64,000 nucleotides of DNA, taken from the NCBI GenBank assembly GCA_037176885.1, contig JAWWNJ010000162.1, positions 248,001 to 312,000 of the forward strand. Direction: 5' to 3'. This DNA is from Favolaschia claudopus. Lineage: Eukaryota; Basidiomycota; Agaricomycetes; Agaricales; Mycenaceae. The translations under genes were made by a program, and so were the position numbers. The notes beneath the pieces are model-generated. The model did not search any database, was not told where the DNA came from, and worked only from the letters and a program-made list of their open reading frames with translations. Positions 55,301 to 64,000 of this stretch are shown one piece after another (the first letter of the stretch is position 1; every line of letters begins with the position of its first letter).

Positions 55301-57196
55301 TGTTGTTCTCTCGGAGCTCGTCTCGAGAACGAGATCGAGCCTTGCTACTGCTCGTAACGCCTCTAGGCGGAGGTGGAGGAGGTGACGCTGGCAGAAGAGG
55401 AAGAAGCGGGCACACGTACGTAGAGGAGGACCGACAGAGATGATGGGGCAGTGTGAGACACGGGCACGGACTGGGACACGTCGCGTTCCTAACCCCGTTT
55501 ATTGGTGCCATTGTTGGTGTCCCACTCTTTGACCGCTTTCAGCCGTGTCTCAGCTTTCTCCACCTTCACTTCCTTACCTCTATGTACATGAAGAGCTGCA
55601 AGGTCGAGCTCACGTTTCCCGTGACTTTCCCCCCTCGGCACCCAATGCTGTCTTCGAGGGCCAGAGACGGCGGACGAGCGCGGTGTACATGTGCGGCACC
55701 TGTCATGGGCACGCGATGCCGAGGTGCAAAAATAGCGGGAAGTTTGCGTTTTCTTCCCGTGGGCTCGGTCTGCGGTTTTTGGTGACGTCCATTCCGTTCC
55801 ATCTCTGCTGCAGTTCATCTCATAAATCTGTGCCTTTCGGTAACAACAACAATACATGCTTCGCTCTTCGTGGCGATACGAGGAGTGCAGGCTTTGACTT
55901 TATCTGCGCATCCCAAACTCAAAATCCTGACATCCTATGTCTCTGAATCATCGAGTACAACTTTCCTGCCTCGCGTCTCCCGTTCGGCCGCTTGGCTTTT
56001 GCATGCTGTGGTGGAGTGGGCGGGCAGTTCGCCGGGCAACGTGGGTCGTGCACCTCTTCATCCTGGCACACCCCACATCTCCTTCCTGTCTTCATCGTAA
56101 CCGCGCGTCCTCAACTCGCGGGTGCAAAACGTTGTGGGTATCTCCCTTTGGCAAGCGAAACGACGCGCTTGTTACATTGATTGCGGGAAAGAGCTGCACA
56201 CGACGCCGACGACAACGACTCGGACGACCGACATGGGTTATCACGATAACGGCGATTGTGATACTTAAATCATAAGTTCTCGACTCACTCGGTCATTCTA
56301 TCATCATCATCTGTATCGCGCATTGCACCCTTCCCGCAGCACAAGCGCATTTTGCTCAATTGTTTCCAATTCCATTCGTTTCGACGGGTGGGGACCACAT
56401 CTGTGATCCTTTGAATCGCGGTCAGTAACGCTAGGTGGGAAGGAATGAACAGCAGGCGCCTAATCATCTGATTATAGACACACATAAAGAGCGGTGGGCC
56501 GCTCGCTTCTTGAACGCTGCGCGGGGCGCTTCATTGCCAGGTATCAGATCCCTCTCTTCAGTGTTCAGGAGAGCAGATTTTGCTGTCCATACTTTCCGCC
56601 CGTTATAAACTCCGAATTAATGAAAATGGCCTGAAAACGTTGCAGCTGTTAGTCTCTTATAAACAGACATTAGAATACAGAACTCGTCGTACCTGCGGCG
56701 TATTATAATATTGATTTGGCATCTCGTCTCGGCGTCTGGCTTCAGTCTACTCTTGAAGTATGTCTGTATGTGGGATAGATTGGGAAGCAGGATTTGATTT
56801 GCGATAAGAGAAGTACTGTAGATCGTCAAAGGGAAAAATTAAAATTCATACCAGCATCATGATGTGAGTCTCTTCAATGATGATCTCGCGCCGTCACTGG
56901 GCCACGTCTTTCGGAATGAACATGTACTCGTGTGAGATGTCGTGGAAATGGTGCATTTCACCTTTCATTCGGCATGCCGTGTGTATGTTCGTTTAATGTG
57001 ACAGTGGTCCCGCATGCTCATTGGCTCAAGCGCGTGCCTGGCAGACAGAATGGAAGATTGGTTAGTAATTTTGTACCAGGCGGCTATAGCATGGCTTAGC
57101 CGCGCGATAAGGCCCCCTTCATGGATGTAGGCTGAGACATGCATGCAACACTTGCTTCTACCACCCACCTTCCACGAATTCAAATCCTTTATTCCA
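52351..57196. other. Gene-poor region, largely GC-rich
   Basis: 4.8 kb. GAGTCACGGTC recurs at 52799. From ~53.3 to 56.2 kb the sequence is GC-rich with overlapping Ser/Pro/Arg-rich frames on both strands. The longest runs to 54235 on the plus strand and contains CPCGGQDVVIDALHGDD, but has no recognised domain and no convincing start. 56.3-57.1 kb is AT-richer, with nothing recognised. Confidence 0.35.
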
Positions 57197-60100
57197 ATGG
57201 CAGACGACAGCGAAGTTTCGTCGGTTGCACAGACCACCAGCACTACTTACCTGCCATCGGGATACAAGCTCGGAACTACCAATTGCGGTTGTCATTGCCT
57301 AGTGAAGTGCAACTGTGCATGCTCCTGCCCTCATCGCTGCATCTGTCTCAAAGATTGTCGGGAAAATTGCAAAATTCAAGGCAAACCTGCACCTTCGCGC
57401 AATCTAGTTGTTAGTATCGATGGCACATCAAATCAATTTGGCCGCAACGTCCGTGCTTAATCTACTTCTATCTGACTGCAATGAAGTCTGGTTCATTTTT
57501 GACAGAATACGAATGTTGTTGAATTGCATAGCCGCATCATCAAGGACGGGGAGGAGAGCTCAAAGCAACAATTAACATACTACTCAAGCGGCATTGGAAC
57601 CTATGTCCCTCCAACACCTTCCTTTGCAGCCGTGAAACAATGGGTTGCAAATAAAATTGATTTAGCAATTGCCTGGTAAGTGCCGCCGCTCTCCAAGTCT
57701 TGAATCAGGCTGAACATATGTAGGAATTTCAAGCAACAGGTTCATGACGCGTAGCGCTGGCTAGCAGACCATTATCATCCAGGTGATGTGATTTTTCTAT
57801 TTGGTGTGTCCAATCCAGCAATTTGTACTTGTTGGTGCTTTAACCTTCTTCAGGTTTCTCAAGGGGGGCATATCAAGTTCGTGCACTGGCCGGAATGATT
57901 GCTAATGTGAGTATCCTTAATACTTGTTGAATTCTCAAATAAATTTCTATTTCCCTTGAGGTTGGCTTGGTCTACCCGGGAAACTCGCAGAGCATCCCCT
58001 TGTGGGTGTTTCAAGATTCAAGGTTGTGAAACCAAGAATTGACATGTTCTGTGATTCAGTGCCTATGAGCTGTATGCGAGTCAATTCCAGGGTCGAAGTA
58101 TGAGTTTCTCTCTTACATCACAGTAGAAACTGTTTCTGACAATTTACTCCAGAACTGAAACAACAGGACGCTGAGGAATTGTGTTCTCATTTCAAGGAAA
58201 CTTTTTCCCGACCAGATGTTAGAGTGCATTTCCTGGGTGCCTGGTAGGCAATCAAATAACTGGTTTATGTCATAGGACTGATCATGTTATACTATATACT
58301 CAGGGATACCGTCTCGTCTATTGGAGTTTTTCGGGGCCAGCCATTGCCTCTCACTACTTCTGCTGATCATATTTGTCACTTTCGCCATGCATTGGCTCTT
58401 GACGAACGCCGTGTCCGATTCCTTCCAGAATATGTACAAAAGTCCCCTGTCACTGACATTCAGGCATCAAGAGTAGAAGGAGGGGTGCAACAACAATCAA
58501 AGCCAGGCAAGAGTAGTCAAACAAAGGAGAAAGTCAACAGAGCACATAAGACTACGTAAGATTTGCCATACATTTGTAAAGAACTAGAACTTCATTTTTG
58601 TAGCATTATAACATGCACTGTCAAGGAGGTGTGGTTTGCAGGCACACATTCTGATATGTGATTCTTTTTGCTTCTGTTTTTTAGAATGCACACTCACAAT
58701 TGCTGCAAGTGGTGGGGGGAACAGAGTCAACATTGCAATGAATCTTGCAGGTGTGCCTCTCCTGTGGATGGAGAATGAGGCCAGTTCTGCTGGGCTCTAT
58801 CTCAAACCACGAAATGAACTATGGAACTGGGGTAGAATTGAAGATGAGCAGCCTATTCCATCCTTGAAAGGGGTGTGGTGGCTACTGGAGGCACTGCCCC
58901 TCTCCCGAGCAACATACATGGAAAATAAGCCATCAACACGGTAGGATATTGTCTGGGAACATCATTCAGATCAGACAGAACTAACATGATCTGTCATAGC
59001 TGGCCACCACACTATGGGGAAGGCCGTCTTGTATGTGATGGCCAACTTGTTCATGCTTCGGTTGCTTTCAAAAAAAAGGAATATAAGCCCAAAGCATCCT
59101 TACATTCATTTCCCAGCAAATGCACTTGGCCATCCCTTGTCGGCCAAGGTGATCCACATGAAATCACCTGGGCAGGGATATGGCACAAACAGCTAGAGAT
59201 GGATTTATTTGATCCTGCATTGGCTGGAAAGGTTGGAAAGGATTTTGTAAAAGCTGACGGAGAGGATAGATGGCCTGTCCTTCAACGCATTCCTTTTTTG
59301 GCATTGTCTGGTATGTACTCTGGTAACTCCATGTTCAACAACTCACAATCTAATCAAAACTTAGAAAATGCCATACAATGTTTCATTGATGATGGAGTTG
59401 TGACAAAGCTTATGGAGATTGTGCAAGACCCTGCAGTGTCTCCAGAGTGCCATGCTGTTAGTTGCACCTCTCTGGCCCTCATACTCAGATCGAATTCAGG
59501 GAGACAAAATGGAATAAAAGTTCAAGTTCAACGACTCAGAACTACCTTATTCACATTTTTCTCAGAGTCAACAACAGACATGTCGAAAGAAACACCAACA
59601 CTACTGCACAGGCTTGCATATCTCACACTCCTGGCAGAGTTAACTTCAGAGTCTGATGCCCTGGCTTGGGATCAAAAAGCTTGGAGCGCTCCTATCAAAG
59701 ATCTGGTGGAATTACTCAGGCCACATCCAGGAGAGAATAAACTCTCACAGCATGGAAAAGGGTCTCAAAGATTCAAACTGCTGCGTGGTAAAACCAATGA
59801 CACACACCAGAGCTCTACCCACCAAAGTGCTATTACCAGTGAGAACAATACATCCACTGCTTTGCAAGGAACTTGTCAGGAGGTGATCCCTGACCGAGAT
59901 GTACTCCGTGCCGCAAAGTGTTTGATTACTTTTGGACATCATGGTGAAGATTTTGCTAAATTGTGATATGTGAGATTGTATTAACACATTGGATAAGATG
60001 CTTTCAACCAGTTTTGCAGAGATCAATATGGTAATATACTTCCCAAATTGCTCAGCACACTCCCAGGAGAAAGTCTACTTCTGATCATCAAGTTAACAAG

Positions 60101-62786
60101 TTATGGGGAATGTGAGCGTACTAATTGCCTCCTTTCTGTTTGCATTTTTCTGATTTGAAAACCAAGCCACATTTGATGCTTTAATTGAACCAAACATTTC
60201 GCGTATTATTGATCTACTTTCCTGGAAGCAAGATCCCACTGTTCAGGTCAATGCTATTCAGACAATTACCAAGATTGTTTCCAAAGGTACGTATCAAATC
60301 TATGGATTCCATCACATATATTCAAGCTCAACAGAGTTTGGGCAATCCCTATATCCTAATCTCAATCAGGTTTTGAATTTCCTATTGGAAAAAGATAAAA
60401 ATATTCGGGCAGCTGCTATTGAAGCTGTTCGTGACTTGGCACAACTCAATATATGTGAATACTTGCTCTGAGTAATATGACTGCTACTTACCTGGGATTG
60501 TAGCAGAAGTCAATAGCAAGATTGAAACATACACTGTATTAATTTCAGACCTGCTCCAAGACGACGCATGGCAAGTGCGAAGAGCAGCTATCCAAGCCAT
60601 CACAGTCCTGGCAAAGGGTATGAGTCTTAGCATGTGTTGACTACATAAACCACAACCCACGTTGTTATAGGAACAGAATTTAGGACACGGGTTCAAAAAC
60701 ACCTTCCTCAGATCTTTGGGCTCATTCTAGAGAGTGATGCCGAAGTACGCGAGGCAGCCAATGTCTCACTCCATGATTTATCAAACCACAAGACGTCTAC
60801 TGCAGAATGTCTGTAGTTCTGTTTTATCATATTTTGTCCGCTCTGAAGTTGAGCACCTGAGCAGGCACATTTTTGAAGGAGATTCAGTCTTTTATTGCCA
60901 AGCTTTCTGAATCTAGGTGGCCAACAACAAGAGGGAAACGTGGGATTTCCATCTCAATCATACAAGCAGTGACCCAACTCTCTACCAGACGTGACTCTTG
61001 TACCTTCATTTATGATCCCTGTCTGATGGTGACATTAGCAGAATTTTTTGATAGGATTGAGAAATGTCTTCCTCAATTACTTTCAATGCTCAAAAACAGT
61101 GATGTTTTTGTCCAGACGGCTGCCTTGAATGCATTGGAGGTTCTCTTGAACTTGCCACAAAGTATGTTTATCTCAATTTGAAAACAGAGAGCCAACATTG
61201 AGCTTAGAGAGATTTCATCCACAAATTACTACATTTCTTGCTGAGATACAGTCACAGCTTGACAATGCAGACTGGAGTGGCAAGGATGCCACTGTTGAGG
61301 CACTAACAACAATCTCCACACACAGTGAGTCTGTTTACAAACATGTATATATGCAGAAGTCTAATAATGTGAAGATGAATTCACAAATTCCATCAAGAAA
61401 TGTCTCCCACTCATCTTTGCATTTCTCAACAATGAGTCAAGGGATCTGGAGGTGAGTAGAGTTTTGTCTGGACTTTATAAACTGTATGATCATATCTGTG
61501 GTGGATATAAGGAGAATTTTCAATTTCATACAAGATTTGAAGACGGAACTATCCAGGTTGTAGCATTGACGGCTATGGGCAATTTGGCAATGAATCGTAG
61601 GTTATTCTTTTGTCCTCACTACCCATTACTGATGACTCTTGACAGCTAGCTTTCATGCCCAAATACAAGAACATGTAACCGAACTCCCAAGGCTGTTACA
61701 AAGTGGGAACTGGAAAATACGCAAGGAAGCCATTAAGACAATTATATGCTTAGCATCTCAAGGTAGATACAATTTGCTCTTATCCAATCAGATGGTATCA
61801 ATTAAATTGGGTCACATCTAAAGCCCAGTTCCGTCCTACAACACAGTTGTGCATACCACTTCTTTTGGCCTGCCTAGATGATCCAGACCCAGATGTTCAA
61901 GCTGCAGCCATCACAGCTGTGGGAGAATTTGGAGAAAATAGTAATTCCTAGCTGTATTGATTTTGTTGCTGCTAACTGCCACCTCCAGCTAATATTCAAG
62001 AAGAAATTCACCATTACATCATTAAAACCACACATTTCTTGGAGCACTGGAGATGGACTGTGCAAATCTCAGCAATAAATACACTTGCAAAACTTCTGTC
62101 CCATGATCAAATATTGGGAATACCAGAATTCCTTGAGGATATTCACACTTCCATGTTGCGTTTCCTTATATTGCTTGAGGATTCCGATGAAGATGTTCGA
62201 GCTGCAACAGCCCGTGCCTTTGGGTCCTTAGCACACAAAAGTCTGTCCACGAACTTCTAGATTACGCTTTTGCTAAACACTGGCATGTTCAGTTGTGTTC
62301 ACCAAAGAACTTCAAGCTTACATTGAAAAACTTCCCACTCTACTGCAAGATAATCATTGGGAAGTTCGGCAATCAGCTGTTCAAACTATACCACAGTTCA
62401 TCAATAATAGTGAATGTATTTCTCTCTATCATTGAATTTTGCTGACCTTCAAACTGCAAAGATTAATTCCAAGACGGGATTCGTAACTGTGCCCAATATG
62501 TTATAGAGCTGTGTGCAGACTCAGACATTGATGTTCGAGAAGCAGCTAACAATACTGTAAAGGAACTATCACACCATGGTAATGGATTTGCTTCATATTT
62601 TGGCCGTCTATGCTGACAAAATATATAGAGCAATTCCAATCTGCAATGAGGCCACCCCTCCCGCCTATACAAGACCAAAAGGATATTGCAAAAGAAGAAG
62701 ACATTGCCAAAGAAGAGATCACGGCTGCTGACACTAGTAGCATGTTGGACGCAGTGCCATTGTCAAGTGGAGTCAATGGGCTGTAA
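57197..62786 (+). CDS. DUF2235 alpha/beta-hydrolase domain plus HEAT repeats, many exons, one in-frame stop
   Basis: First exons: 57197-57448, 57506-57675, 57724-57803, 57854-57906, 57961-58001, 58060-58097, 58153-58243, 58304-58555, 58604-58657, 58710-58940 and 59000-59962; all phases agree. Then about a dozen short exons run to the TAA at 62784. The N terminus has a Cys cluster (NCGCHCLVKCNCACSC and CLKDCRENC). DUF2235 follows: RNLVVSIDGTSNQFG, the nucleophile elbow GFSRGAYQ, AWDTVSSIGVF and FAGTHSDIGGGN, supplying Ser, Asp and His of a hydrolase triad. DUF2235 is related to phospholipase-type hydrolases; the fungal substrate is unknown. The C-terminal part is HEAT repeats (KIVSKEFGQSL, TEFRTRVQKHLPQ, DDPDPDVQAAAITAVGEFGE, DSDIDVREAANNTVKELS), a binding scaffold. 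A TAG at 57752-57754 interrupts exon 3, so the allele may be inactive. Another ATG lies at 57143. Confidence 0.78.
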
Positions 62787-63289
62787 GGGAATAGCACAGA
62801 ATGTGACTCAATCTTTACAAGTTGTATTGACCTGTGCATTCGAACCATTGTATTTTATACCATGTCAATACCTACTCTGACCTTAAACCCCAACTGCGCG
62901 TGTTTGAGGAAATATTTGTTTGGCAATATGGTTACTTACGAATGAGATCCCTGAAAACAAAGTGGTTGAAGGTTCAGAGGAATGAGTAGATATCATCAAA
63001 GGGCAATACTAGATGAGCTGACATTGATAAACTGCAATGGTTAAGTTCGCGGCCGACACAGGGGGCGCCCTCAAAGACGGGGAGCCGCGTTGTCGATAAG
63101 CGTTCATCCCGCGTCCGTTCCGATTTCACCCCTTGCCCCACCTCCACCTCCATCTCCACCTCCCCACGCACGTACCCTGACCTCGCCCAAAGCTTCCCCA
63201 CGAGCGCAAGCGCGAGGACGCAATTGCATCGTCACCGCCCATGCCCGATCGATAGCTTGACATTGAATATCGATCTCCCGGTTCCAGGC
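62787..63289. other. Downstream flank
   Basis: About 500 bp between the DUF2235-HEAT gene and repeat copy 4. The composition switches from AT-rich to GC-rich near 63.05 kb. No gene recognised. Confidence 0.3.
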
Positions 63290-63960
63290 TCCCATTCCAC
63301 GTGGCACTCGCAGTATTTAGGAATGGGAGCAGAATTGTAATGGGGCCAAGCGGCACGGATATGTGGAAGTGTGGATGTAAGTATGTCGATGACGAGGTGC
63401 ATGGCGGGTGGACGTGGGCATGTCGGGCGCAGTCAAACGTAGAGGATGCGCTGTCACCAAGATTCGAGTCAGGAGGGATGTCGATGCTGGATTGTAGAGA
63501 GAGAAGGGCAGTCGTCGATGCGTGAGGCGTTCGTCGTTGAATGAGGTGGCGACGAGCACGCTATAGTGCTCGGGAGCTGGAGAGACAGTAGCCAATTGCT
63601 GAGGCTGTATACGTCGCAGACGCAGACTGACCTCTGTCACATTACGATCGGCTTCGAGCATCAAAACGCGCGAAACGCCTTCGACGATAGAGGCCGTAAA
63701 ACACCTCCAAACGCAAATGGCAAGGGGATGGATATCACGAATCGCAACCTGCCATCGACCTTATCGATATTGTGGGGTAGGGACGAAGGAGACTTTAATC
63801 GGGTCGAATGGAAGGAAACGGTCGGAGGTACGCCGGGGGATACGCTAAAGCGTCTTCATCTCCCAAGTGAAACGACGGGAGCTAAAGAGATCTACTTTAG
63901 CATGCCTCGAAGGAGGAAGGGGTGGATTGAATCACCTTAGTCTTGAGCTCAATAGCTCGC
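63290..63960 (-). repeat. Repeat family R, copy 4 (inverted)
   Basis: The reverse complement shows the same blocks in the same order as the copies at 37.9-40.3 kb: AAGTCTCCTTCGTCCC, TGATGCTCGAAGCCGATCGT, TGTGACAGAGGTCAGTCTGC and CAGCGCATCCTCTACG...CGACATGCCC. This places a family member more than 23 kb from the tandem group, beyond several unrelated genes. Confidence 0.6.
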
Positions 63961-64000
63961 GCCGTGTAGCTGCTGATATATCTCCACCGAGTCTGCTCTC

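Noticed and set aside
1..64000. CRISPR arrays, prokaryotic operons, ribosome binding sites, rRNA
   Set aside because: The window is eukaryotic with spliced genes; no regularly spaced short repeats and no rRNA sequence were seen.

Overview
The window looks like nuclear DNA of a mushroom-forming basidiomycete (Agaricomycetes). Genes are dense and intron-rich, the introns I could place are about 48-70 bp with GT..AG ends, and the gene content (an expanded family of coiled-coil plus F-box proteins, MYND proteins, tyrosine-kinase-like kinases, DUF2235 proteins) is typical of that group. Exon borders were placed by hand from splice signals, phase agreement and protein motifs. No transcript or database evidence was available.

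Layout. 0.4-2.4 kb: a three-exon haloacid-dehalogenase-like gene. 2.4-5.2 kb: GC-rich stretch with no recognisable gene. 5.2-8.3 kb: two divergent F-box genes. 9.3-13.9 kb, minus strand: an ATG13 (autophagy HORMA) gene running directly, and possibly spliced in frame, into a tandem pseudokinase-kinase gene. 13.9-18.3 kb: hairpin-rich repeats, a 1.6 kb element with long terminal inverted repeats, and a membrane-protein remnant. 18.9-29.8 kb: four more F-box or F-box-like genes, a small Cys-rich candidate gene and a 3 kb GC-rich desert. 29.9-31.9 kb: a MYND-finger gene broken by a one-base deletion. 32-41 kb: repeats, including a MITE-like element, two hairpins with compensatory changes, three near-tandem copies of a 0.7-1 kb repeat and a minisatellite. 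41.5-50.9 kb: F-box gene with a frameshift, a secreted protein, a further F-box gene, an intact inverted copy of the MYND gene and another F-box gene. 51-57 kb: repeat and gene fragments, then GC-rich desert. 57.2-62.8 kb: a visibly AT-richer, many-exon gene for a DUF2235 alpha/beta-hydrolase domain followed by about a dozen HEAT repeats. 63.3-64.0 kb: an inverted fourth copy of the 38-40 kb repeat.

How the parts relate. Nine F-box or F-box-like genes and two MYND copies lie within about 46 kb, several as divergent pairs. Two promoter segments 2.7 kb apart share a 65-bp block with inverted GAGTCAC/GTGACTC arms, so local duplication carried control sequences as well as genes. The most unusual candidates are (1) the ATG13 - pseudokinase - kinase arrangement, in which the kinase part has no start codon of its own upstream of its glycine loop and the splice phases connect it to ATG13, and (2) the DUF2235-HEAT gene with a Cys-cluster N terminus, roughly one exon per HEAT repeat and one in-frame stop.
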